NCBI RefSeq assembly: GCF_007993045.1
Contig: NZ_VOOR01000004.1
Location: 1 to 64,000, forward strand
DNA from: Phaeodactylibacter luteus
Lineage (GTDB): Bacteria; Bacteroidota; Bacteroidia; Chitinophagales; Saprospiraceae
DNA: 64,000 nucleotides
Reading direction: 5' to 3'
The first letter of the stretch is position 1. Each line of letters starts with the position of its first letter. Positions 33,734 to 43,584 of the stretch are shown here, one piece after another. Both the position numbers and the translations under genes were made by a program. Below the pieces are notes generated by a model. That model saw only the letters and a program-made list of their open reading frames with translations. It was not told where the DNA came from and did no database searches.

Positions 33734-34573
33734 TTATGCCTTAGCCGGCTGATACGGCGTGTCCAAACGTGCAGCTAGCCACTGTTCAGCATTTGGTACT
33801 GGTTCGCCGTTACAATGAAAACTACCTGTTGCTTCTCGGTGGAGCACCTGCTGATGATCGATAAAACCAGAGGTGCGCCCATCATTCATAGTAAGCAAGA
33901 TGGGGACGATCTGATCGGCAAATGCATCTGCAAGGGCGAGGTCATGGGAAACAATTATACCAGTCCTATCATCGTTTCTCAACTCTCTCTTTAACAGCTC
34001 CATGCAGGAATGAGCAGTGTGCCGGTCCAGATTGCCTGTGGGCTCATCGCCGAACAGGACTTCGTGAGGTGCCATAAGGCCCCTTATAAACGCAAGGCGC
34101 TGCCGCTGACCGCCGGAGAGGTCGGAAATACTGGCGCCAAAGGACTCCGGGGGCAACTTCAGCTGAGCCATATAAGCCCGAATTTTATCCTGTATACCTA
34201 TTTGCCCGTTAAGCAGTGCCGGCGCCATCATGTTCTCACCTGCGGTAAAGTTGGGCATGAGGTTAGTCTGCTGGAAAACAAAACTGAAGTACTGCTGACG
34301 GAAACTGGCGCGCGCCTGATCGGGCTGGGCCCAACACGCTTTCAGAGGCTTTGGCCGGCCTTCTGCCGGAAAAAAATCAAGCCGGCTAGCAGATCGAATA
34401 GTCCGGTTCATGAGCCCTAGGGTCTCCAGCAAGGTACTTTTCCCAACTCCGGAACTACCTACGATAAAAACCAGTCCCCCTCGTTCTATGTGCAGCTGTG
34501 GCACATAGAGGACTTTTGGGCCATTGCCATAAGCACAGTGCAGCTCTTCGATACGAAACAGGGGTTGCTGCAT
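33734..34573 (-). CDS. LolD/MacB-type ABC transporter ATPase
   Basis: 279 residues. Walker A is GSSGVGKSTLLETLG, the signature LSGGQRQRLAFIRGL, Walker B VLFGDEPTGNLD and the switch His in IIVSHDLALAD. The FVFQQTNLMPNFTAGENMMAP Q-loop segment is typical of the LolD/FtsE/MacB group, which powers FtsX-like permeases. The C-terminal extension of about 50 residues beyond the switch is slightly longer than usual. It begins 3 nt after the vWA protein gene, tying the transporter to the secreted signalling proteins of the cluster. Confidence 0.93.
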   Translation of the reverse strand: MQQPLFRIEELHCAYGNGPKVLYVPQLHIERGGLVFIVGSSGVGKSTLLETLGLMNRTIRSASRLDFFPAEGRPKPLKACWAQPDQARASFRQQYFSFVFQQTNLMPNFTAGENMMAPALLNGQIGIQDKIRAYMAQLKLPPESFGASISDLSGGQRQRLAFIRGLMAPHEVLFGDEPTGNLDRHTAHSCMELLKRELRNDDRTGIIVSHDLALADAFADQIVPILLTMNDGRTSGFIDHQQVLHREATGSFHCNGEPVPNAEQWLAARLDTPYQPAKA

Positions 34574-34576
34574 GAG

Positions 34577-37156
34577 TCAAAATACTTTTTCGATGGGCAC
34601 CCAGTAGTAGTTGGCCGCCCCATCGCTGCTCTGAAATTTGAATTCATAATCTGGGCCAAAAACCTCTTCCTCTAAGTCGAGCCGGATATTTGTAAACCGC
34701 TCCAATTGCTCGTCAATTAAGCTATCGGGCACGCTCTTCTCGTCTAAGATGCTTTCTAGAGAGACATTAGGCAGGTAATCAAATGAAACGCCCTCTGCAT
34801 TGAGCCCTTGAATGAGCCGGGCGACATCGCGGGGTGTAAACTGTTCCATTTGGCTATCGCTCAGCTTGCGATCGCCAGTAAATTCTTGGATGAGGGCTTT
34901 ATAGATGGCCACCAAGCTTTCCCTCTTAGAGTCATAAGAAGTGCCAATATTGCTATCGATCCGCTGAATGATGTTGAGGTAATTGGTCAGGTCCCTTTCT
35001 GGCATGAACAAGACATAAGACATAGTAGTGTGGCCGGCTCCCATCAGCTGACGTGGGAAATAGACTTCCTCAAAGAGCTGTAGTTTCTCGCCTAGCAGCT
35101 CATTCTCGATAGCCGTACCTTCGAGGATTTCGTTGATAAAGCCCACTACAACGGGGCCGAAGGAACCAGCAGACACATTGTCGAAAGACTCATCGACTGC
35201 CCCGCCACCGTCTATCAGTCCTGCGACCATTTGCTGGTACAAACCTAAGCGGTCGGCTGAAGCTTTCACGAAAGGCTCCACCTCTGCCTGCCAATCGCCA
35301 AACTGCTGCCCTTCAGCAGGGAAAGCCAGGCCGACGGGATAGCTGCCGCCTTCTGTTAAGACAAACCGGAAAGGCTCCTGTAGCCTGATGGGCACTGCCT
35401 CGAACTGAGGAGGGGGGACTTCAATCCCATTCTGCTCTGCAATCCGCTTCCCCTCCGACTCTACATTGCCATACCCTTCGTAGTAGGCTTTCTTTGCTGG
35501 CTCTTCGGAAAGGAAGCGGACCTCCTCGTGAAAGTCTGCGGCGGCCTTACCGCCTCTGTTCTGTAGCTGCAAAGCAAAGAAGTGGACATTGTTGTTTGTC
35601 AGCCGTTCGATTATTTCATCCGGACGGACCTGAGCTGCCGGGTGCTCCTTGTACTTTCCCGCCAGTAAACGGTTTTCTGAGAAATCTGGCGCCCCGCCCA
35701 ATACGATGACCACATTAGTCTCTTTGCTATTGAAGCCCACTCTTTTCAGGCCTTCATCCAAGGCATAGTAAAAAGCTGGGCGGTCATCCCCATTGCCCAT
35801 AAAATCCTGTAGGGGCACTTGTGCCAAAAAGTTTTTAAAGGCATCGTGAGAGGAAGATAGCTCTTGGATATCTAGTAGTTGGCTGCCCCCTTCAGCACTA
35901 TCATCGATGATGCTCCGGTAGCAGATTGCCCCAAATTCGATTTCGGCTGCTACATTGCTATACCATTCCTGAAGTTGATCAGCCAAAGAGAGGATACTTT
36001 CCCGTTGTGCAGACATACTGCCAGTAGCTTGTATGGCCAAGACCACATTGACCTTCCTGCGCTGTGCCAGCCATTTGTTGGCCCGGTCACGCACAGCGTC
36101 CCACTGAGCGGGGTCGATAACAGAGAGCTGCCCATTTCTGAGCTTTACGGTAATATCTCCTACTAAGCCGCTATAGAATAAATCTTCGCCCACCCGTTTT
36201 TCAGAAAAGAGCGGAAAACGGAGTACTGCACCTCTAAAACGCCTACCATCTCGCGCGAGGCTCCCTTTGGGCAAGCCAGCCGGGTCACGGTCCCAAGAAG
36301 AAGCAGTACCTACCTGACTGTTTTGGATATAGCGCTGTGCCTCCTCAGCAGAGCTGAAACCTTTAACTAGCAAATCTTCGTTGCGCTTACGCTCCTGAAA
36401 AGCATCGGAAGAGAAATTGGGCTCAAGGACAATGCGGGTGTTCCACTCCGTGCACCTGCTTGCTTTTACCCAGCCTACGATGATGCGGTCTATTCCACGA
36501 ATAGGAATATCGACTTCTTTAGCGATCAGGAAGCGCCCTCTTTCTTTTTTCAAAACAAAGAAGAAATTATAGATCCGAAGATTACCTAGCGGCTCCGCGC
36601 TTGCTCCTGGCCCACGATAAGGGGTGACTAGATCTTTTTCGCCAGAGAGGACGTTTTCCACATCGGAAGCCTTGTTGAGCAAAAAGACTTTGCTGTGTAT
36701 TTTTGAGTCTTTATTAATGATGCCATGCTGCCAGAGCAGCAGCTCTTTTTTCTTTACCCATCCAATCTCGGTATACTCCCCCCGTATCCTTCGTTTGTCT
36801 ACAGCATCCGCTTGGATAATTAACAACCAGTCATTTTCTTCCTCCAAGACAAAAAACTCCCCTTCAAGGTAGCCCAACTCCTTCTGTACTTTACTACGCT
36901 CATCTGGCTTCTGATGGGCTCTAACCCCATCTCGGTCAACATACACGATCCACGCCTCATCCCGGCTCTTCTCGCGGGTAGCAGTGCGCAAATAGTTTAT
37001 GTAGGCTTGTTCATTTCCAAATTGATCTTCGGGCAACTCGAACGCAAGAGGCTTTCCCAAGACGCTTTTAGCGCTAAGGTTACACGGGCTGCTTAATGCT
37101 CCTAGCACAAGAAATATGGCCACCCCTAATTGGCAGTAAAAATTCCGCAAAGTCAT
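34577..37156 (-). CDS. Secreted SH3-like/vWA-domain protein
   Basis: 859 residues. A signal peptide ends near residue 28 (NLSAKS). Residues about 65-240 hold two SH3-like modules (VYVDRDGVRAHQKPDERSKV, GNLRIYNFFFVLKKERGRFL). A vWA domain spans about 367-545, starting VNVVLAIQATGSMS and containing FGAICYRSIIDDS and NVVIVLGGAPDFSEN. Its MIDAS motif has Gln376 where Asp is expected, while the TGSMS part is kept, so classical metal-dependent ligand binding is doubtful. The fold and order resemble the vWA part of PpkA-type proteins in kinase-phosphatase-FHA regulons of type VI secretion, but no T6SS gene is here. The C-terminal 300 residues are unassigned and helical. Confidence 0.82.
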   Translation of the reverse strand: MTLRNFYCQLGVAIFLVLGALSSPCNLSAKSVLGKPLAFELPEDQFGNEQAYINYLRTATREKSRDEAWIVYVDRDGVRAHQKPDERSKVQKELGYLEGEFFVLEEENDWLLIIQADAVDKRRIRGEYTEIGWVKKKELLLWQHGIINKDSKIHSKVFLLNKASDVENVLSGEKDLVTPYRGPGASAEPLGNLRIYNFFFVLKKERGRFLIAKEVDIPIRGIDRIIVGWVKASRCTEWNTRIVLEPNFSSDAFQERKRNEDLLVKGFSSAEEAQRYIQNSQVGTASSWDRDPAGLPKGSLARDGRRFRGAVLRFPLFSEKRVGEDLFYSGLVGDITVKLRNGQLSVIDPAQWDAVRDRANKWLAQRRKVNVVLAIQATGSMSAQRESILSLADQLQEWYSNVAAEIEFGAICYRSIIDDSAEGGSQLLDIQELSSSHDAFKNFLAQVPLQDFMGNGDDRPAFYYALDEGLKRVGFNSKETNVVIVLGGAPDFSENRLLAGKYKEHPAAQVRPDEIIERLTNNNVHFFALQLQNRGGKAAADFHEEVRFLSEEPAKKAYYEGYGNVESEGKRIAEQNGIEVPPPQFEAVPIRLQEPFRFVLTEGGSYPVGLAFPAEGQQFGDWQAEVEPFVKASADRLGLYQQMVAGLIDGGGAVDESFDNVSAGSFGPVVVGFINEILEGTAIENELLGEKLQLFEEVYFPRQLMGAGHTTMSYVLFMPERDLTNYLNIIQRIDSNIGTSYDSKRESLVAIYKALIQEFTGDRKLSDSQMEQFTPRDVARLIQGLNAEGVSFDYLPNVSLESILDEKSVPDSLIDEQLERFTNIRLDLEEEVFGPDYEFKFQSSDGAANYYWVPIEKVF

Positions 37157-37169
37157 GTTAAGGAGTCAT

Positions 37170-38681
37170 TTAGTTGTTCGGTGAATTAATCAATCGCAGG
37201 TAAACCCCCACCCTTATACCTAACGAATGTAACGGCACTTGGCTATTTGCTGATTCCAGTAAGGGCTGAGGCAGGTCATCGTCATAACGTAGCACAGGTT
37301 CCCCCGCAGGCTTTGGATCAAAATAACTGAGCAGGTTGAAGCGTAGGTCCAAAGCTGCCATCAGGCCAACAACCGGATACTGATTGTTGATATCAAGATA
37401 TAAAGCGGGGGATGCCATCAACCAGAGAGAAGGCCTTAGTGTGAGCTCTGGTGCAGCCTCTATTGTCAAGCCTTCTCCAACCCGATAAGGCTCCAACACA
37501 TCGTTGTCTAATAGCAAAGCGCCCTCTCTGAGAAAACGGAAATTATAGGCTTCAACGATGCCATCAAAAGTACCCGTACCCGAAAAACGGCTGCTAGAAG
37601 AAATCACTAGCCCAGGTACTACGCCTGCTTGCAGGAAAAGGGTGCTGCCATAGGTAGCCCGGACCCGATAAGCCAAGCCTATCGGGAACTCCACCGTCTG
37701 CAAAGTGCTTTTTTCGGAACCCTGAATAGGCCCTACCTGCCTTAAGTAGGTGGTTTCCTCTCCGCTACCGCTACCTAAAATGACCTGAAATGGGGCAAGC
37801 CGATAATTGTCAAGCCGTTGTTCCAACTGCCAGTACCGGTAATAGGCTGACGCGAAAAGAAAGAGGTTCTTTCGTGAAGCTACAGTGGGGTTCACTAGCC
37901 TATTGCTCATCCAGGTAAAGCCCAGAGCAAAAGAAACCGGCGTTTCCAAAGTAGTTCTTCCCGAGGTACTTCCTATAGCCCAGCCTGTTTCAGGCGCTAT
38001 GGGAAGGGGCGCCAAATCACCACCTAGTACCAGTCCTGTGAAACTTTCCCAGTCTGCCGGCGGCATTACTGGCCCTTCCCCTAAACCTCGGTTAAACCGT
38101 ATATCCCGGATTTGCGCCTTAGAATAATCGAGCATAGAAACCTCCATTTCTAACTCCAATTCGTAAACAGCCGACCCGGGTGGCCGGGCAGCTACGCCCC
38201 CTTCATCATCAATATAATTGAGCATTTCTTTTTGAACACGTACAAGCACATTAAAATAACGCCCCCCTTTTTCTATGCTCATAAGTTCAGCATTGGATAG
38301 GTTATACTTTAACCCTTCCTCGCCCATATACCTAGAGACCTCGTTTTTATACTCATAGATATCCACCTGATAATCCGCAGGGAATTCCAGATAATCAGGG
38401 AATATCCGTGCTGTAGCCTTGAACAGTTGTTTAAAAGCATTAGACGCATTCAGGGTAACTTTTTCCTCATCAGCGTCTAGGAAAGTCCCAAATTGGCCGT
38501 ACTTCCTCAAGAGCTGCTCAGCTGCGCGCCGGACTTCCACCCTTTCGGCGGGCTCCACCCCATCAGCAGCTTCAAAGCTCGGGCTATCCAATAGCTGTAG
38601 GGTGCCTTCCTGAGCATTGAGCATGGGAGCACTGAAACTCAAAAAAACTAATAACCCTAAGATTGATTTTTGCCAGTTCAT
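37170..38681 (-). CDS. Unrecognised outer-membrane barrel-type protein
   Basis: 503 residues. A signal peptide (about 1-23, ending PMLNAQ) leads to an N-terminal periplasmic part (about 40-180) with RVEVRRAAEQLLRKYGQF. From about 230 onward there is a series of beta strands with aromatic ends (FALGFTWMSNRLV, LFLFASAYYRYWQ, LAYRVRATYGSTLFLQAG), finishing VGVYLRLINSPNN, which suggests an outer-membrane barrel with a soluble N-terminal domain. It lies 6 nt after the giant PKD-type gene and 13 nt before the vWA gene. Confidence 0.78.
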   Translation of the reverse strand: MNWQKSILGLLVFLSFSAPMLNAQEGTLQLLDSPSFEAADGVEPAERVEVRRAAEQLLRKYGQFGTFLDADEEKVTLNASNAFKQLFKATARIFPDYLEFPADYQVDIYEYKNEVSRYMGEEGLKYNLSNAELMSIEKGGRYFNVLVRVQKEMLNYIDDEGGVAARPPGSAVYELELEMEVSMLDYSKAQIRDIRFNRGLGEGPVMPPADWESFTGLVLGGDLAPLPIAPETGWAIGSTSGRTTLETPVSFALGFTWMSNRLVNPTVASRKNLFLFASAYYRYWQLEQRLDNYRLAPFQVILGSGSGEETTYLRQVGPIQGSEKSTLQTVEFPIGLAYRVRATYGSTLFLQAGVVPGLVISSSSRFSGTGTFDGIVEAYNFRFLREGALLLDNDVLEPYRVGEGLTIEAAPELTLRPSLWLMASPALYLDINNQYPVVGLMAALDLRFNLLSYFDPKPAGEPVLRYDDDLPQPLLESANSQVPLHSLGIRVGVYLRLINSPNN

Positions 38682-38687
38682 TAATTG

Positions 38688-41600
38688 CTATTTTTGCAGG
38701 ATGACGCTCGCCCTAAAACGCTGCCCATCCCGGTTTTCTAAAATGAGATACACCCTACCCGATGGAGCCGCAGGGAGACGGACAGGCAGGAGCGATTGAT
38801 CACTGCTGACATCTACCTCCTGTACCAATAACCGCTGGCCCACAGCATTAAAAACTTGTAGCCAATAAGCCCCGGGCTTGGCCTGACGGACTTCTAGGGT
38901 AAACACCCCAGAGCTAGGGTTCGGGTATGCTACTAGTTGAGGCTTATGAAACTTTATCTCTTCTGATGTCGTGACTGGAGGGCGGTTAAAATAGCAGCGT
39001 GTAGCGCAAGCCTGGCTAGCGTCTTCACAATCTCCATTCCATATATCCACAAAATATATGCGTTCATCAGGTGCATAGGATGCCCCTGCTACATAAGCTT
39101 GGGCATTTTGCCCAAGCAAGGTGAATGCATTGCCATTGTTGATACTTATATAGCCCCATTGGTAGCAGGTAACCAAGGAGTCTACGCAAACCAAAATATT
39201 CCCAGCAGGCAGCCGTTCTACTGCTGCCACATCTGGTGCGACACCTGAAGACACCTCAAAAAACAAACTATCTGTACCACTGCAACCCACACTCAATGTC
39301 TCCTCAACCGCTATGAAATAACTCCCTGCCGGCTGGGTAATATTGAGAGCAACTTCCTCATTGGCCGCGTAGGAGATTTCACCCGCACTTGTTTCCCAAG
39401 TGTACTGTGGCTGCCCACTAGATGGGTTCATCACACGGAAAATATACTCGCTTTCATTCTGGCAAATATCAAGGTTATCCTGTGCCACAATTTGCGGTAC
39501 AGGCACAGGCAAGGCTGTAATATCAACATTGGCTTGGCCTATACAGCCATTTGTGTCTTCCACAACTACAGAAAGGTTGATATCCTGACTAAAATCCGGA
39601 TCTAAAAAGGACGTATCCGTAGAGAACACTACCCCTCCGATTTGCCAAGACACCGAGACATATTCCTCCACTTCCTCGAGACCGACATTGAGCGTGTCCC
39701 CCTTGCAGGTGGCCATAGCCCTAGTCATGATAGGCTCGGGCAGCGCATTAGGAGCTAAGGTATCAGACAACATCAATGCGGTTGCACAGCCGCCATCTAC
39801 CCCTACATCGTTGATACCTGAAATACTGAATACTGTAGCATCTGATACTGCGCCCTCGAATAGGATCTGTTCACCCGCCCCAAGTAGTGCATTATCCTGT
39901 AGCAAACCGCCCCTCCTCCATGTAACATCAAACGGTCCGATAGCGCCAGCAATACTAACCCCCAATTGCACCGTATCACCACTGCAGAAGCTTAGGGGGG
40001 GCAAAAAGGTAATCTGTGGACGCCCATATGCAATAACAGGCCGCCCAGGGGCTACTTGCCTGCAGACATCTCCTTCACTCGGAATGCCTGAGTCGTTGAG
40101 GTCATTACCGACAACGGCGCTTACATAATACACAATGCCACTTTCCATGCCTAGGTCCTCAGGCGAGCCAAAGTCCGGCGCTTCTAAGGCGCTGCTAACA
40201 AAGACGGTATCCAAGGGCTCCACTATTACGCTACCCCCGCCCCGGTGGAGTACGTACATGATGGCATCGTTCCCATCTAAGACAGTGCCAATACCCGGAG
40301 GAGTGACACTCAAGCTTGCTGTTTCACAGATCACTACAGTGTCTTGCCCCATTTGCCCGAGCATGGTTTCACAACCACAATCAAGCCCGCCTCCTGGCCC
40401 AGATAATGCCACAGAACAGCCATTGCTATTGCCCACGACAAAATCATAGCCCTCTTCATTTGGTATAGGGCTACTCGTAAAGCCTATACCTGCCCCAAAG
40501 GCGACATCATTAACGGTATACCCCCCTACAGCATTGGCTTCCACTTCGAATAAAACCTGATAGGCAGCATTAGTGATTGTGTCACATAGTAAATTCAGGT
40601 TGAATATTTCCGGCGGCTCGTTCACTGTATAGCTCGCCTGAATATCGACCTCTTCATTGAAGCAGCCCGTTTGATTATTCTCAAGGCGGTTGATAGTGAC
40701 CACCCCGCTCTCGACGGGAACGAAGGTGGTGACAAATGGGACTCCACCACTATTATCTGGACTGGTAAAAACCTGTGCGCCAAACTGATAATTGATATCG
40801 TAAGAATTCCCCGCCCCAATATTATTTGCGACTATCAATGTCCCCTGTTCTCCTTCGCAAAAGTCCTGATTGCCTGAATTCTGCGGAGTAAAGGTTACCC
40901 CGTCCACTTTCGGTTGTTCTGCTACATCTATAGACTGGGATGTGGTGGTTATACAGTTATTGCCCGTAACAATCTCTAAATGGATTTCCCAAGAGCCAGG
41001 ACTTGGAAATATGACCCCGCTTAACCCACCACCCTGCGAAAGGGAAAGCATATCGCCATTGCCTTGGTTTGTTTGCACAGCAGTGAGCTGCCCATTTCTA
41101 AGAAAACGCCACTTCCAATTTGTAATTTGCCCATTAGCACCTACAGCACCTGTCGATTGATCAGAAATGATAAACGCATTACCCTCGCAAATCTGATTGT
41201 TACCATTGCGCTGCACTGCAAACCCAGCATTACAAGTATTGGGGTCAATAATAGTGTAGGTCTCCTGGAATTCATCTGTACAGCCGTCATTATTGCGGAC
41301 CTCTAACACAACTGACAAGATACCAGGCATACCAAAGATAACATTAGGCACTACATCGTTGGATTCCGTTGGGGAAGGCCCTGCTGTCCCGGAAAAAGTC
41401 CACTCGTAATTACTGACCGAGCCATTTATTGTAGGGATAAAGGTACCTTGATTGCTAACCTGCAGTACCCCGGTAACGCTCACCTCTGTAATGTCAGGAA
41501 CAGGCAAGCCTGCAATCTCAACGTTGCTCGTATTCTCACATCCATTCGCATCTACCCCTGTGACGGTATAAATATTTTGACCTTCCTCCATTATGGTTGG

Positions 41601-43580
41601 GGTGAACATACTGCTTTGAGGCCCATTCGGGGCCCATTCGTACGATATCGCTCCAGTGGCTTGTAGGCCCGCGAAATCGCCCAAGCAAACTTGCTCATCA
41701 TTAGGTGTGCTGCCTGACTGATCCATAGATACGATGCCCACGTCTGGCAGATCGTGTACAGTGACCTGCATATTCGCTATGTCTATACAGCCTCTGTCAT
41801 CTGTAGCTGTAACCGAATATGCTTGGGTCTCGCCTGGAAATACCGTTTTCTCGCTACCTGTTCCTAGCCCTCCTGACCAAGTGTAAGAAAGCGACTGCAG
41901 CCCTGACTCAGGACTCGCCGTAAGCGTAATCGGAGCCCCTTGGCATATGATAAAATTATCAGGCTCTAAACCAGAGCTTTCTGTGCTGCTCATGGTGATT
42001 TCCGGGTTGTCAAAAACTTGCACCATGTAGGATTCTGTTTTCCTACATCCCTTAGCATCAGTAACTGTGCCTGGATAAGCCCCAGCTTGGCTGACTAACA
42101 GCTCGGCTGTATTCTGCCCTGCCCCCCAAGCGTATGTGTAAGGTGGATGCCCCTGCATGCCTAACATGGTGAGCACAGTGCTTCCTCCTTCACACAATAT
42201 ACCATCCTCAGATGATACGCCGGATTGCTCAGGCTCCTGGGCTGTTATCACAACCTCGGGGTTCTCATTCACGGTTACTTCCAACACTGCCATTGCTTGA
42301 CAGCCATTATCATTACGGCGGACTGTTAGACTGACCTCATAGTTGCCAGGCATACCGCTCTGGAATGTTGTTGCCGGCGTGTTGATGCTGGAAAGCTGAC
42401 CCCCACTGCTACCCCAAGTGTACTGTACCCCCGAAACCCCCTGGCCCGATATCTCCGAGCTAAGGCTCAACGGCAGCCCCGCGCATACTTCCTCTGATTC
42501 CGCCATTGTAATCTCAGGTGCCTCCTGATCCGCCGTAATGACGATAGATTCCATAACGGCACAGCCATTGGAGGGGTCGCTGACCGTTAAGGTGTAAGTC
42601 CCAGCCTGGCTTACTTCCAGCGTAGGCGACATGCTCTGGCCCCAAAATACATCCGCATCAGGTGTAGACGATGTGCCCACCAAGGTAACCGCCTCCACTG
42701 TACAAGTTAGCGTTGTCGCTGTGGGCGGCAATATGCTTATCTGAGGCAGTTCGACATCCTCATCTACTTCGACCTGCTGTTCCGATTGGCAGCCATTGCC
42801 TGTATCCGTGACGGTCACGGCGTAGATTCCCATTTCATCAGCTGTTATCCCACTCTCCGTCGACCCGGTATTCCAGAGGTAGATCCAGCCTGGCTGTGGA
42901 GAAGCCACCTCTACGGGCAATTCAGGCTGATCGCAAGTGAGCGTGCCCCCCATCAGCTGTGCTATGGTGAACGAAGGAGGGGTAAGGTCTTCCGAAATTT
43001 CTATTCCTGCCCGGTCGCTGCGGCACCCAGTCGAATTTTCCACTACAAGGCCATATTCCCCTGCTGCGGAAACCTGGAGGGAAGGGCCTGTAGCACCGGG
43101 GAGTATGGTGCCATTGATATCCCAAATATAGGAGGGGCTGTCACCTGCTGTCACATCAGCACTCAACGGCAGCCCATCCTCCTGAAAATTGCAATTATAC
43201 ACTGTCCCATCTATCGGGTTAATGGCACCAACGGGAGTGGGGCTGACGGCTACCAAAACCGTATCTGAGGCCATACAGCCATTCTCATCTGTCACTGTGA
43301 CGCTATACTCGCCTGCTAGCGCTGGAAAAAGCTCAAGTGTAGGGCCCATACTACCACCTGAGCTCCAAGTATATTGCAGCCCACCACCAAATCCGGTGGG
43401 CATAGCAGAAAGGATGAGATTACTGCCTTCGCAGACGCTCGTATCTTGGGGACTAAGCGCAACCTCTACCGCAGTGCAATCTTGTGCCTGTATAGGATTG
43501 GAGAAACTCAAGAGTACGGCAGCCATGATAAAGAGCCCGATGGCAAAGGGCAAGCGGGTATTTTGACTCATAGGATTCAT
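38688..43580 (-). CDS. Giant PKD/Ig-type surface protein, T9SS sorted
   Basis: About 1630 residues. A signal peptide (around FAIGLFIMAAVLLSFSNPI) leads to a long array of PKD- or Ig-like modules, each with the recurring strand ITVTDxxGC or SVTVTDENGCMAS, many Cys in pairs, and Pro/Thr-rich joints. The last ~75 residues form a T9SS type A sorting domain (VAYPNPSSGVFTLEVR ... RVYLILENRDG, ending SVILQK), so the product should cross the outer membrane and be anchored on the surface or released. Starts at 43595 and 43571 are also possible; 43580 leaves 4 nt after the lipoprotein stop. No catalytic domain is evident: it is more likely a structural, adhesive or ligand-binding part of the cluster. 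Confidence 0.88.
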   Translation of the reverse strand: MNPMSQNTRLPFAIGLFIMAAVLLSFSNPIQAQDCTAVEVALSPQDTSVCEGSNLILSAMPTGFGGGLQYTWSSGGSMGPTLELFPALAGEYSVTVTDENGCMASDTVLVAVSPTPVGAINPIDGTVYNCNFQEDGLPLSADVTAGDSPSYIWDINGTILPGATGPSLQVSAAGEYGLVVENSTGCRSDRAGIEISEDLTPPSFTIAQLMGGTLTCDQPELPVEVASPQPGWIYLWNTGSTESGITADEMGIYAVTVTDTGNGCQSEQQVEVDEDVELPQISILPPTATTLTCTVEAVTLVGTSSTPDADVFWGQSMSPTLEVSQAGTYTLTVSDPSNGCAVMESIVITADQEAPEITMAESEEVCAGLPLSLSSEISGQGVSGVQYTWGSSGGQLSSINTPATTFQSGMPGNYEVSLTVRRNDNGCQAMAVLEVTVNENPEVVITAQEPEQSGVSSEDGILCEGGSTVLTMLGMQGHPPYTYAWGAGQNTAELLVSQAGAYPGTVTDAKGCRKTESYMVQVFDNPEITMSSTESSGLEPDNFIICQGAPITLTASPESGLQSLSYTWSGGLGTGSEKTVFPGETQAYSVTATDDRGCIDIANMQVTVHDLPDVGIVSMDQSGSTPNDEQVCLGDFAGLQATGAISYEWAPNGPQSSMFTPTIMEEGQNIYTVTGVDANGCENTSNVEIAGLPVPDITEVSVTGVLQVSNQGTFIPTINGSVSNYEWTFSGTAGPSPTESNDVVPNVIFGMPGILSVVLEVRNNDGCTDEFQETYTIIDPNTCNAGFAVQRNGNNQICEGNAFIISDQSTGAVGANGQITNWKWRFLRNGQLTAVQTNQGNGDMLSLSQGGGLSGVIFPSPGSWEIHLEIVTGNNCITTTSQSIDVAEQPKVDGVTFTPQNSGNQDFCEGEQGTLIVANNIGAGNSYDINYQFGAQVFTSPDNSGGVPFVTTFVPVESGVVTINRLENNQTGCFNEEVDIQASYTVNEPPEIFNLNLLCDTITNAAYQVLFEVEANAVGGYTVNDVAFGAGIGFTSSPIPNEEGYDFVVGNSNGCSVALSGPGGGLDCGCETMLGQMGQDTVVICETASLSVTPPGIGTVLDGNDAIMYVLHRGGGSVIVEPLDTVFVSSALEAPDFGSPEDLGMESGIVYYVSAVVGNDLNDSGIPSEGDVCRQVAPGRPVIAYGRPQITFLPPLSFCSGDTVQLGVSIAGAIGPFDVTWRRGGLLQDNALLGAGEQILFEGAVSDATVFSISGINDVGVDGGCATALMLSDTLAPNALPEPIMTRAMATCKGDTLNVGLEEVEEYVSVSWQIGGVVFSTDTSFLDPDFSQDINLSVVVEDTNGCIGQANVDITALPVPVPQIVAQDNLDICQNESEYIFRVMNPSSGQPQYTWETSAGEISYAANEEVALNITQPAGSYFIAVEETLSVGCSGTDSLFFEVSSGVAPDVAAVERLPAGNILVCVDSLVTCYQWGYISINNGNAFTLLGQNAQAYVAGASYAPDERIYFVDIWNGDCEDASQACATRCYFNRPPVTTSEEIKFHKPQLVAYPNPSSGVFTLEVRQAKPGAYWLQVFNAVGQRLLVQEVDVSSDQSLLPVRLPAAPSGRVYLILENRDGQRFRASVILQK

Positions 43581-43584
43581 TGGA

